This document shows, one piece after another, positions 19,479 to 29,510 of a DNA stretch of 64,000 nt. Source of the DNA: Nitzschia sp. DOCU1 (taxonomy: Eukaryota; Bacillariophyta; Bacillariophyceae; Bacillariales; Bacillariaceae); NCBI GenBank assembly GCA_951394045.1, contig OX595992.1, forward strand, positions 1,240,001 through 1,304,000, read 5' to 3'. The translations under genes and the position numbers were made by a program. The notes under the pieces were generated by a model. That model searched no databases and had not been told where the DNA came from. It worked only from the letters and a program-made list of their open reading frames with translations. Position 1 is the stretch's first letter. Each line of letters begins with the position of its first letter.

Positions 19479-20648
19479 AGGAAGACCAATGAAAAGTTGG
19501 TCGGGTTCAGACGGTTTTGTCAGAAGGCCAGGATGACAAATCCAAATCTTACACTGACCAACTACTGTGACTTCAGGCAGGCGTCCATGGGCAACGGTAG
19601 AGGAAGAAATAGGATCAAATTTAAAAAGAGTTAAAGAATGAAAATCTAACATGCTTTTTTTAAATTGATCGACTACTTCGTCATCTTCGCCATCCTTGCC
19701 GTCGCCATCCTCATTGTTGCCATCGTCCTCATTGTTCTCTCTGCCATTTTCGTTGGGACTGTAGTCAATGCCGGCAACGGCCTCCTCGTTGTAGTCGTCC
19801 TTCCTGTTGCCGTCGTTGTCGGCAACGGCCTCGTTGTAGTCGTCCTTCCTGTTGCCATCGTTGTCGGCAATGGCCTCGTTGTAGTCGTCCTTCCTGTTGC
19901 CGTCGTTGTCGGCAATGACCTCGTTGCGGCCATCATTCGTAGATATAATAAAAGAACCGACAGATGTACTGTCGGGGGGCGGTGTTGCCATGAGAATGGT
20001 CTGCAGCGGGTCTTGGACCCGAAGTGCACGCTGACCAATCCCTCCGCATGCCGCCAGCACCGTCTCCTGCTGTTCAACACAACCAGGCGATCCCATTAAA
20101 ACGGGATCTGCAACTGGTTGCTGATCGTTGATCAGTGAGTCGGTGCCCGTAGTGTTAGCAAATTATGAGGAGAAGGCGGCCGTCGGGGGCTTGTTGGGGG
20201 CAGGTGCAACCCTGGAGAGTGTAAAGATACAGTAATTGGTGGCCAAAAATGGCCGGGAAATTTCTCCCAACAGTCGCTAAACAAGACTCGATAGAAGTAC
20301 TTAAGAGAGCGGAACGGAATCGCATTAAAGTGCTCAGGGGGGCTGGCGTGAAATTTCGAAAAGTTTAGATGGGAGGGCCGGCGACTGTGGTGTTCGCCTG
20401 CCGGATGGACGTCCATACGGGCGGGGCGATGTACAATCCGGAGGCTGTCTTCGTACGTGCTAGCGTGCGTCCGTCATCCTGGGCGAGGGGGGGGGGGGCA
20501 TTACTCGGTTCGACCCAATCGACTAACCCGAAAGCGATACTCTGCGCGCTGGCCGACCAAAAACTCGTCTTTCAAAAAAGCTTTCACGTTTTCCTCAACG
20601 TTTTAGTCTCTTCCACTTCATTTGCTACTGCTCCTTTTGATCGATTGA
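19479..20648. other. Low-complexity region after the transposase
   Basis: 1.17 kb holding the 45-bp tandem repeat (19788-19922), a CAT/TCC-rich flank and a run of 12 G near 20487. On the minus strand a frame from 20096 runs through the repeat and into the transposase gene in antisense. It might encode a disordered acidic protein, but only its N-terminal part lies outside another gene. Confidence 0.4.
19788..19922. repeat. 45-bp tandem repeat, three copies
   Basis: Three head-to-tail copies of a 45-bp unit beginning TTGTAGTCGTCCTTCCTG, differing at only two or three positions. Because 45 is a multiple of three, the minus strand reads as a 15-residue acidic repeat (DDYNEAVADNDGNRK) and the plus strand as Val/Leu-rich. 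The minus reading has protein-like composition. Confidence 0.9.
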
Positions 20649-21929
20649 ATGAATGAAGAAGCACACACCAATTCTCAACGAAACAACAACGGCGCAACGA
20701 CGAGGAGAATGAAATTCGTACGATATTTCTTGTTTCTCCTTGTAGTTTTGATAGTCAGCATCCGGCACCTTCTTCGAGTAAGATACCATGATCATATGAC
20801 CGGAATGGTCATTGAGAAGTCAACTAGTACTAACGTTGGTACCAAATCATCAGCACAACCACGGATTGCAATTGTTTACAAAGTGAAAACGATCAATGTG
20901 AACGACAGTTGTCCATGCGAACGTTTTGTGGTACTTGTGGAGGGGACGGCCAGCAGCAGCAGCAATGACAACAACGACATTGAATATGACGTGATTCTAC
21001 TTCACGAGAGAAACCAACAAATCAGTCCCGTGCTCGTGGAATGGATCCAAAAATCAAAACATCGAAATCGAGTCAAGATTTTGAGCAATCCAGATCCGGC
21101 ATCGTATGTGAATGGATTGGAAAACGTACGGGCTGCTGACGGCTTCCGAAAAGAACCGAGCGGAAAGATCTCCTTTTTGTTTTGGATACACGAGTTGCAT
21201 GCCGAGGGTAAGAATGAATACGCTCACTATTGGTTTGTGGAAGATGACGTTTTCTGGACGGGTCGTTGGGGGGATTTCTTTCGAACCACAGATCGGAGAC
21301 TGGGAACTGAGGTGAGCACCTCGCCGGATTATATCGCAAACACAAAAAACAGACCCATCCATGGGTGGTGGCACTCGTTAACTTGTCGAGTCAATGGCAA
21401 CGTTTGCTACGACACCCAAACGGAGACAATGAATCAAACCCACAATACTCTATTTCGAATGAGTGATCGCTTTGTGATGTATTTGGTCGATTTGATTCTT
21501 CGGGATGCACTCCAGGGACACGACGAAGCAACTTTCATCGCTGCCCTGGAACAATCAAGTTCCTTTACGAATGCTGAGTTGTTTGCCAACGAAGCCAAGG
21601 ACTTCAAAGGACTGGATGCTCTGGGAAGGTGGTCCGCTTGGGATGGAAATACTGCAAAAGCTGTATACAGTTTGCGAGGCCTCGCTGCAATCTATCAATG
21701 TCCCGATGACGATTGCATAATGTTTGTCGACGAACGAATGGACCAAGAGGCTGAACGAGCCATGCAAACGACATCCAACTTGAATGCTCCTCGAAACAAA
21801 ATATTCCATCCTGTCAAATGCGCTGCTGACCCAACGATTGGGGTAGCTGCGCTGGCATTTGCGACGGGCGAGAAACGTCGTGAGAGCCCCAACACCAGTT
21901 CTCTCCAATCAGCCTGTCGGGCCGGATAA
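20649..21929 (+). CDS. Type II membrane protein, glycosyltransferase-like
   Basis: 426 residues from the first ATG; a second ATG at 20709 would drop 20 residues. A single anchor (FVRYFLFLLVVLIVSI, about residues 23-38) follows a basic start, the usual Golgi type II layout. The luminal domain begins with a short Rossmann-like part (YDVILLHERN) and contains HYWFVEDDVFWTGRWGDFF near residue 200. An aromatic strand followed by an EDDV acidic motif is typical of the metal- and sugar-nucleotide-binding loop of GT-A glycosyltransferases. Later motifs include IHGWWHSLTCR and HPVKCAAD. The acceptor and sugar cannot be predicted. Confidence is high that the gene is real and moderate for the enzyme class. 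Confidence 0.6.
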   Translation: MNEEAHTNSQRNNNGATTRRMKFVRYFLFLLVVLIVSIRHLLRVRYHDHMTGMVIEKSTSTNVGTKSSAQPRIAIVYKVKTINVNDSCPCERFVVLVEGTASSSSNDNNDIEYDVILLHERNQQISPVLVEWIQKSKHRNRVKILSNPDPASYVNGLENVRAADGFRKEPSGKISFLFWIHELHAEGKNEYAHYWFVEDDVFWTGRWGDFFRTTDRRLGTEVSTSPDYIANTKNRPIHGWWHSLTCRVNGNVCYDTQTETMNQTHNTLFRMSDRFVMYLVDLILRDALQGHDEATFIAALEQSSSFTNAELFANEAKDFKGLDALGRWSAWDGNTAKAVYSLRGLAAIYQCPDDDCIMFVDERMDQEAERAMQTTSNLNAPRNKIFHPVKCAADPTIGVAALAFATGEKRRESPNTSSLQSACRAG

Positions 21930-22642
21930 AGTCGTTGATGAAGATCCCAGTAGGAAGAAGGATTCTGCTCTCCACGTACTCTACTTCATATCGATCTGGT
22001 GCTGGTGAAGAGGCAGGAGTCGAGGACGAGTAAGAACATTCCTTCTTTAAGGAGAGCAAGAAGGGTGTAGCCCTAGCCATGATAAGGACCAGCGATTTCG
22101 GTTCATGCCGAAAGATGATTGCCCGGCAGCCACAAATACCAACAAGACGAGGACGACAAGACGAAACCAAGAAGAAGATGACGTGGCAGACGCCGACAAG
22201 AAGAACAAAAATACTAACATGATGATGAAGTTGTAGGATTCTTCCTGAGAATCTCTACTAGACCCATAGCAATGTTTTAATGGATATGCATCGATTGTTT
22301 TATAGAGCACTTCTAAGAGTATAGGCTCAGTACTACACGTAGTACCTCTACTGCTTCTCCCGGTTCACCCCCATTTATTGGCCAGTCCATCCCCCGTTGG
22401 CTTACGACTGACGTACGAAAACTTGTACCACTGCGTTCTTCGTAGGCTTCCGTACTGCGATTCAACAGCCTGTCATTCAGAAAGAAATGACGATGGAGAA
22501 AGATTTATTGCCACCATGAAGTCCAAACGCAGCGGAGCTACCGTTTAGTTGACGCCTACTACCAACTTTTGTGATATCATCAAGTTCCGCTCATACGTCT
22601 GGCTAAGAGAGAGATAGGGAGCTCATTTGAAAACAGATATTA
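21930..22642. other. Intergenic region (713 bp)
   Basis: No convincing gene or repeat. It holds the 3' end of the glycosyltransferase-like gene and the promoter of the oxygenase gene. A short hydrophobic minus-strand frame around 22060-22220 looks accidental. Confidence 0.35.
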
Positions 22643-23872
22643 ATGATGGGTGGCACGAAGTTTACTCGCGCGAGCACATCTTTACTCATCGTTGTGTGGG
22701 CTAATGTTCGGGAAGGAGGCGCCCTCCACCCATCCAAACCAACCAGTTCGCGAAACCCTGCCTCCGCCTCGTCTCTTCTGGATGTGGATCGTTTGAAGCA
22801 AGCAATCGCTTTGGGACGCGTGTATCAACAACCTGGGTTTTTGTCGGAAGATAGGGTCCAAGTCATTCTTCGAGAGATCCGGGAGATGGAATCGCAAAAT
22901 AAATTTCAGAGGAAAGGGTTATCAAATACTGTTTTGGGACAGAATCAGACCTTTGATGCCAAACTTGATCGATCCATTTGTCCCGTTCCGTGGTTTAATG
23001 ATGCGTTGGAAGGATCCGACATACGAGAGATTCCGTCTAAACTTCGCGAGTTACAACATTCTCTCAGTCAAGCTCTGGACAGGCCAAGTATGGCCCTAAC
23101 TACAGCCGTGAATCATGAGTACTACTATTCAAAGTCAGAAGTAGGATCTCGATTACCTCGGCATATGGATGAGAGACACGAAGAAACCAAAGGCGCCAAA
23201 GGTTGGCTATTGCCAAGCCGAAGGTCTCTTAGTTGGCTAATTTATCTGAGCACCCCAGCGGATTGGACCCTTGCAACCAACGGAGGTGCCCTTCGAACCT
23301 ACCCACAACAAAAAGTGCTCAACGATCATGCCCCCCCTACTCACGATGGAAATCTGCAAGTAGGTTGGCTGGTCGGAGACGGGAATACATCGGGCTCGCG
23401 AGCTGTGCATCTAGACAGTTGGCATCCCGTCGTAGGTGTGGTCGCCGAAGGGACTGTCCCAGAACCACATTGTGTACTTTACATCGTGGACAGGGAAGGA
23501 AATCGAGAGTACGTGACTCGACCATGGTTGACTGAGCAGCTACAAGGCTTACCAATGATGGATTTCATGAAGCTAGCAGCAGAACACGACGCAAATGCGT
23601 CTAAGGAACCGATGCTGCTGTTTTTGCAAGCCTCTCATGCAGCAACGTTTGCTCCGCTAGAAGACCGAGCAGCTTGGGATGCTGGACAGGCTCCAAGAGG
23701 ATCTGAGGCGATAGATATTGTCCCCCTCAGAGGTTCCCTTGTCGTCTTTGATTCTGTCCAGTTGCCACACCAGGTCGAGATCATTGAAAGCGGGACGAGG
23801 CTGGCACTCGCTGGATGGTTTCACGAAAAGACGCAAGAATTTCCCGAGGATTTTTATGGAAGTGCCATGTGA
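22643..23872 (+). CDS. 2-oxoglutarate/Fe(II)-dependent oxygenase
   Basis: 409 residues, single exon. The double-stranded beta-helix signature is visible. An HxD pair occurs in RLPRHMDERHEE (about residues 174-176), and a distal His in LPHQVEII (about 375) is followed ten residues on by the 2OG-binding Arg in GTRLALAGWFHE. The segment just before the distal His, PLRGSLVVFDS, is also typical of prolyl-4-hydroxylase-like proteins. An N-terminal hydrophobic stretch (TSLLIVVWANVREGGALHP) may be a signal peptide. The product would hydroxylate a protein or small molecule using O2 and 2-oxoglutarate; the substrate is unknown. Spacing between the two His is long because of an insertion of about 100 residues. 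Confidence 0.8.
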   Translation: MMGGTKFTRASTSLLIVVWANVREGGALHPSKPTSSRNPASASSLLDVDRLKQAIALGRVYQQPGFLSEDRVQVILREIREMESQNKFQRKGLSNTVLGQNQTFDAKLDRSICPVPWFNDALEGSDIREIPSKLRELQHSLSQALDRPSMALTTAVNHEYYYSKSEVGSRLPRHMDERHEETKGAKGWLLPSRRSLSWLIYLSTPADWTLATNGGALRTYPQQKVLNDHAPPTHDGNLQVGWLVGDGNTSGSRAVHLDSWHPVVGVVAEGTVPEPHCVLYIVDREGNREYVTRPWLTEQLQGLPMMDFMKLAAEHDANASKEPMLLFLQASHAATFAPLEDRAAWDAGQAPRGSEAIDIVPLRGSLVVFDSVQLPHQVEIIESGTRLALAGWFHEKTQEFPEDFYGSAM

Positions 23873-23962
23873 ATAGAGGTGTGAACCGTCTTTAGACTAT
23901 TCGGCTACGAGACAGCCACTCTTGGCTGTTTACCTATAATGCAAGACAGCTACGGAAGGAAT

Positions 23963-25273
23963 CTACCGAGAATCGAATAGCACCGGACCTCGGATCATGT
24001 GAAACACCAAATCAGACGTAGTCGTTGCTGACGTCCTTTGAAATGTGAGATTATTGACCCGTGAAAGTACCAATGGCCACAAGCCAAGAGGAATCTGTTG
24101 GTCCGAGTGCAATAGTCGGCGCCCAGCTCGATTTAGATGTGTGTACAATAGAATCCTATCTGAGCAAAAGAAGTTGCGGAAAAGGTCCACTTCTTCGATT
24201 TCGCAGTTTTCACTCATACCGTCCGCCAATGCTTGTGCACCCTTGTCGTCAAATGGATTGCCCCACAGAGAAAGTCTTCGCAGACTTTGAATCTGTGGGA
24301 GCATTTTAGCAAGAGACGAAATTCCGTGGTCTGCGATTTTGTTTCTCGCAATGAATAGCTCGGAAAGATGCGAACATTGACATAGTAATCGGCCCAACAA
24401 AATGGCATCTTGGTCATCGAGCCGACAGTTGGACAGATCGAGAATTCTCAGAGTATTGTTTTCATAAAGTGCTTCCACCAGCAAAGGCACTGTCAATCGT
24501 CCATCGCCAGTCTGAAAACTGAGGTCTAGTTTTCGAAGACGGGGGTTGCAACGAATCAAGTCAGCTAATGCGAAACTGGAGGTTGGACCACATTTGTTGC
24601 CATTGAGATCCAAGCATTCTAGTGTCGGATGGTCGAGCAACGCCCCCACGATCCAGGCGGCATGGTCATCTTTCAAGCTACACCCCATGAAGTGAATTTC
24701 TCTCAGCGACTTGTTCTTTCTCAGACCCAAGGCTAGGGCCTCCAAAGCGTCATCACTTTCAAAGGTACTCCAGCTAAAATCCAGGATTTGCAGTGCTGTA
24801 GGGCTCTGGAGTCCCTCCGCAAACGCTCGCAAACCGGGCCCTTCCAAAGTCGTCGTTATTCTGAGCCGTTGAAGCATCGCATTTGTCTGAAGACCCTTAC
24901 ACATGGCCATCCATCCATCGTCGGATATTACCATGTTGTTTACGACCAATTGGATCTCCTGGATTGCATCGATTGCCAGGAAGGAAGTGATTGCGGCGGT
25001 TAGGTCTCCAGCAATGTTCCGTAACTCCACCTTCTTCCAGCTATGGTTCGATTTTTTCCGCTTTCGCAAGGCGTCTTGTACTTTTTCGCAAGTCCCTTGA
25101 TTGAAACTCAGCCGTCTAAAGACAAGTGCGTCATATTTTTCTAATCCTTCCTCAGAAGTTCCCAGTGACAATCGATCGGCTACTTCTGAAGGATCACGAA
25201 CATGTGAAATCGTCAGGGTCTTTTCGGCTGGAATCCTCGTTATGGTTGACATTCGAGTTGCGCTATCCACCAT
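23963..25273 (-). CDS. Leucine-rich-repeat protein, ribonuclease-inhibitor type
   Basis: 436 residues, single exon, ATG at 25273 with an alternative at 25252. From about residue 95 the protein is built of 26-29-residue LRRs of the RNI type, for example LRKLDLSFQTGD, LRILDLSNCRLDDQDAILLG, LSELFIARNKIADHGISSLA and LRRLSLWGNPFDDKGAQALA. There is no signal peptide, membrane span, kinase or F-box, so it is a soluble scaffold by inference. The partner is unknown. It is convergent with the oxygenase gene, with 90 bp between stops. Confidence 0.85.
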   Translation of the reverse strand: MVDSATRMSTITRIPAEKTLTISHVRDPSEVADRLSLGTSEEGLEKYDALVFRRLSFNQGTCEKVQDALRKRKKSNHSWKKVELRNIAGDLTAAITSFLAIDAIQEIQLVVNNMVISDDGWMAMCKGLQTNAMLQRLRITTTLEGPGLRAFAEGLQSPTALQILDFSWSTFESDDALEALALGLRKNKSLREIHFMGCSLKDDHAAWIVGALLDHPTLECLDLNGNKCGPTSSFALADLIRCNPRLRKLDLSFQTGDGRLTVPLLVEALYENNTLRILDLSNCRLDDQDAILLGRLLCQCSHLSELFIARNKIADHGISSLAKMLPQIQSLRRLSLWGNPFDDKGAQALADGMSENCEIEEVDLFRNFFCSDRILLYTHLNRAGRRLLHSDQQIPLGLWPLVLSRVNNLTFQRTSATTTSDLVFHMIRGPVLFDSR

Positions 25274-25776
25274 ATTTGTTTATGTGATGTACATTGATCC
25301 CTGCAAAGTATGTATCACAGTGAAACGGCTGTGATGGAAATCAGGGTCCACTCTATTTTCACCGGCTTCTTTTTTCCTTTCACGAAAATGGCGAGTGTTG
25401 AACTACCTTGCACAGGAGAAAAAGCACATTTATGGAGCCGCAGTGGGTTTATCCCCGAAGGCAGTATTGCTGTGTGCCCGTGTGAGACCCTGAGAAAATC
25501 ATATTGTCATCCAGATGGAAAAAGTTATATCCGATTATCTTAGGTAATGATAAAATGGTGATGTTGCGAGTTGGCAACCACTCTCGGAGTTCGCAAATTT
25601 TTCACCAGTAATGAGGATAAGTTTTCTTCGGAAATGTCTTGTCAAAATACTCTAAAAAAAATATACTAAGTTTTTCTATGAGTGTATTCGTGGGATTAAA
25701 GGAACATTGTGGTGTGACGTATCCCAGATGTCGCTGTGACGAACAACAGAGGATCTGGGTGACGTAGTATCCTATT

Positions 25777-25934
25777 TTCGTTATCCTAACGAACCTTCTA
25801 AGCAAGGTCTGGGGTTCGAGACCGAACTCCTCAATCCCCTTTTTCACGCGCATACGCCGACTAGCGCACAGCGTAGTGCACTACAAAGCTTAAAGAAGCC
25901 ATGCCTTCAATCGGATTTTCGTTATTCTAACGAA
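25777..25934. repeat. Two copies of hairpin motif TTCGTTATYCTAACGAA
   Basis: The 17-bp motif occurs at 25777-25793 (Y = C) and 25918-25934 (Y = T). Each can form a 7-bp stem with a 3-base loop. The copies are 141 bp apart in noncoding DNA. Confidence 0.8.
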
Positions 25935-26339
25935 AACAGGAAATTTCATACCTAGCTAGTAGGCACCAATTTACACAGTAAAGCACCGCTTTCATGCTCC
26001 CAACCTCGCCATCCAACCTGATACACCACTGAAATCCATGAGACTTGAATCGGTTATTTGTCACACTTCCGTAGTAACGAAAACACTCTAAAATTTTATA
26101 TCTACGCACTTCTGTCATGATTTACACTATATACCTAGACACCTATGTTTAGCACAAGCCTTTAGGGCTTTTTTGGCAGAGCCACACCAAATGCACTTTG
26201 CAACCTTCCACCTACGCTGTCCAAAGTGCACCCACGACCACATTCAAACCATACAATAAGTGATCCTCCACTGCGGCGTGAGGGGCGTCCTTTTATCTGG
26301 CAAAGCCACACAAAACCGTCCTATTGACCCCTCACGCCG

Positions 26340-26400
26340 GGCTCCATCGCGCACGACCGTCCGCCAAACCAAAGTAGCCCATGCGCCCCTTGTATCAATG
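26340..26400 (-). repeat. Dispersed repeat, inverted relative of 5168-5240
   Basis: Read on the minus strand, this stretch contains ATACAAGGGGCGCA, then GGCGGACGGT, then GCGCGATGGAGCC and GGCGTGA in the same order and spacing as 5172-5240 on the plus strand. This points to an old dispersed family with at least two copies here. Confidence 0.75.
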
Positions 26401-27716
26401 AACGATAAATAACGCCAATATTCTAAACATGTCAGGAATGAAGGGTACATTCACTTATAAATGTTCTAGCAATATATTAACAAAGTTTTGAAATTAATCA
26501 AAAAGTAGGCTTTGCAAAAAGTGTGCTTAGGCCATTTCTATGGTATGGAAATCGCGAAGGGGGAATTCTGCATTTACCGTGCGCGGGGCCGTCCCCGGAA
26601 CCAATATTTCCCTTTCCGCGGTGCCAAAAATTGCGTTTCTATCCGTCCAAACTGGTCGGATTTACGGGAGCTGCAAGTCATGGTGCGATACTAGCTAGAG
26701 TCAGTCGCTATTGATAGAGTCTCTACTGCTACTCATCGAACTGTTGTCTGCTTCCATGTCAAATCCCAGGGTCCTGTATCGAACTACCGGTAGCCCAAAA
26801 GCCGCAACAGATGATTCCTGCAATTCATTTCAAACGTAGCATTGTTGGGACGAATTCATAGTGTCCTTCAGTTCCCATTAGGCATCCTGGCCTCATATTT
26901 GCTGCAGGCTGATTATTAGGTACACGGAAGAAGAGAATAAAAGCTGCCAAGCAAGCCATGGTAGAGTGATAACTTGGAGAACAGCAAGCAAAAGAGGCTC
27001 GAAACGAAGAAGAGCCCATTTCATCTGAAGAATAATGAAAATACCTTTTCGTCTGAAACAACTCTCACTATCGTATGATGTAGCTCCTGCTGTTGATTGC
27101 TGGGTATGCTCTGTGGCATTTAGTCAATTTCTGTTGATGCAATGCAGCAGCAATGCTTCTTCTTGACTGCCATGCAATTCTTGCTACAACAAACAAGGCG
27201 ACATTTTAAAAGCCATTCGTTGAACACTTGGCAATTCGACAGCAGCAGGGCCATCATCATCACGACATCATTCATCATTTTAATCTCATCTTGTCTGCTG
27301 CAATGCCGGTGGATAGAGTGTTGTCTGTTGTTGAAAGAGGGTTTTATTGTGTTATTGTTGTTGTTGATGATGATGGACGTGGCCGTCGCTGATGCTGGCG
27401 TCACAAAAAAATGGAGTGATCTCATTGGTCTACCAAACTATTCCAAGGTAAACTTCCACGGGTATCCGTCCGAAAATATTGATCAAAATATGTGGACGGA
27501 AACTCAAAATGCCCATAAACCTAAGAAATTCCACTTTCCCCCCGTGATTTCCATACCCTATAGAAATGGCCTTATTCCGCGGCATAGGGACAGGGTTCGG
27601 TTTGAAGGGCTTGTTCGCCAAGGATAAGAGTTGATGGATGACATCATCACCTTGGAGCTTGCGTGTCTGTCATCTCTTGATCTCTCGTCCCAACGTGATG
27701 CCCCTCTTTGAACTCA

Positions 27717-27736
27717 GGCGCTAAACTAGCGGACGG
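27717..27736 (+). repeat. Left terminal inverted repeat
   Basis: GGCGCTAAACTAGCGGACGG, preceded by the TSD copy TCA at 27714-27716. Confidence 0.92.
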
Positions 27737-28027
27737 AAAAATTGATTCCCCTGATTCCCCTGATTCCCCCGCGCTGGCCCGTTCGGGGAGTTCGACGATC
27801 AATTTATCGGTTTCTTTCCTAGCGGACTTTTTATGATTCCCGTGATTCCCCTGATCGTCACATTGTCGATGTTCATTCCAATGAGTCATCATCCAGGCAC
27901 GATCGGCGTGCGACGGCAAAACAATGACGATGAAATGACTCTCGTTCTTTACTACAGCACCTCTTCTCTATCGCAACACTATAGCAACGTTTAGCATCTC
28001 TCAACTATCATTTAGAGGATAACTACA

Positions 28028-29439
28028 ATGATGCCTGATAGTGATAGTGAAGAAAGCGACATGATGTCTGATAGTGATAGCGACATTGACAACATTCACA
28101 ACAATGAAATAAACTTGATGCAACTCGGAATCTTGACCAACATGATGATGTTGGAAGACAACGAGGACGAAGAGTTCTTCCAATGTCTCATACTCTCGGG
28201 TGGGCTCATCATGGGTTTACTTAAAGAGACTTGGAAGTGCCGAGTTTGTAGGCTTGCCACCCGAAGGGTTGACTGGAAAGAACACGTCGATGCACTGTCG
28301 CTCAGAGGTGATTTTGGAAATACTTATTTAATGGAAAAGCAAACGTTCAAAGACCTTGTGGAGCTTCTTCGCGACGGCATCACTTTCAACAAAATCAAGG
28401 CTAGGAATGCAGCACCAGGTGCCGAACCGATCTTTCCGGAGCTTGTCTTAGCGATGACTTGCCGCCTCGTTGGAGGCGGGCGGGAGCAAGATATCCGAGA
28501 CTGGGCTGGAGTCTCGGACTCTTCTTTCTTTCGTTGCCGAGATCAACTGTTCTTTTCTGTTTTGAACTGTGACGACCTTGCAATCGAATTTCCTCACGAC
28601 AACCCACAGAAACTTGATGTTTTGGCACACGGGTTTGCTAGTAAGAGCAACCCAGGCGGCGACCCGGTTTTTTCCGATGCGTCGGATGTATCAATGGTAC
28701 TATTATTCGGATCACCTTGCCGCGTGGTGTGAAGAATAAACTGGCCTACTTCAGTGGCCACTACCACTGTTTTGGCCTTAACGTGCAGGCTATTTGTGAC
28801 AGCCATTGCCATTTTATCTACTTCGCTATTGCTGGTGTCGGGAGTACTCCGGATATCATGGCAATGCGAGAAGTTAGGTTAGATGAAGTGATCGAATCTT
28901 TGCCGGCGGGATACTACGTCATGGGGGACAACGCATACCCACTCTTGGAACAAATCATTATTCCGTACTCGGGACGTGACAGAACGGATCCATCGAAAGA
29001 TACATTCAATTTCTACCTATCCCAGTTGCGAATCCGGATCGAGATGGCATTTGGAGTGTTTACGTCCAAGTTCCGCATCTTCCGGAAGCCTTTGAGTGTT
29101 TCTTTGAAAAAGGCTTCTGAGATGCTCAGAGTTGGTGCACGGTTGCACAATTATATCATCAATAAACAACGGCCACCGGAGCTAGAGGCCGTCAAAGAAC
29201 TCCCGGTGGATGAGGTTAGTGGCATGACAGAAGACGAACGAAAGTGGGGCTATATCCCTGGAGAGCCACCTTCTGATGATGACATGGATGTGGATGGAGA
29301 AGAGGTGCTTCCATCACTCCAGAATATTTGGGGGCTTTCACACATTCGAGACGAAATGCTCAAGCGGGTGAAAGAGATGGGTCTCGAAAGACCGACGTAT
29401 AATTTGCAGCGACACCAAGAGGAAGCAGATAGCAAATAG
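28028..29439 (+). pseudogene. Harbinger-type DDE transposase, frameshifted
   Basis: The first part (28028 to about 28670) holds an acidic N-terminus, a possible HTH (FPELVLAMTCRLVGGGREQ) and WAGVSDSSFFRCRDQ. The second part continues in the -1 frame: FFRCVGCINGTIIRITLP, then KLAYFSGHYHCFGLNVQAI, AGYYVMGDNAYPLLEQ and SQLRIRIEMAFGVF. These are the conserved DDE_Tnp_4 blocks. The frame changes at a run of six T near 28670; one missing T explains it. The position of the first catalytic Asp (normally IDG) is Asn (ING); the second Asp (GDNAYP) and the Glu (RIEMAFG) are present. The protein is thus doubly disabled. A frameshift-tolerant expression mechanism cannot be excluded but would not restore the Asp. 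Confidence 0.88.
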
Positions 29440-29510
29440 ATTGATGAACTATTTTATTACCTCTAGAGATATATTATTCTATGATAATCTAATGTCTATT
29501 GTATTGATTT

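Larger units (their letters stand above)
25274..27716. other. Gene-poor repeat region left of the Harbinger element
   Basis: 2.4 kb without a convincing gene. It contains two copies of a 17-bp hairpin motif (25777 and 25918), a tRNA-like B-box near 25813, the dispersed repeat at 26340-26400, palindromes CTACCGGTAG (26784) and CTAGCTAG (25952, 26691), and a 35-bp stretch near 26526 with an inverted relative near 27560. Confidence 0.5.

Noticed and set aside
19239..20096. 285-residue minus-strand frame through the 45-bp repeat
   Set aside because: Its last 80 residues are antisense to the transposase. Only the repeat-containing N-terminal part could be real, and nothing supports transcription, so it was left out as a gene.
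25750..25840. Possible tRNA-Arg gene
   Set aside because: A B box and an anticodon-like loop are present, but the T stem has only two G-C pairs and the acceptor arm does not close, so no functional tRNA fold results.
27142..27627. 161-residue plus-strand frame left of the transposon
   Set aside because: Composition is low-complexity (CAG/TTG-rich, then hydrophobic), there is no domain, and part of it overlaps a short inverted repeat.
28660..28680. Programmed -1 frameshifting in the Harbinger transposase
   Set aside because: The run of six T is in the wrong register for a standard X-XXY-YYZ slippery site, and the catalytic Asp is also lost. Simple decay is the better explanation.
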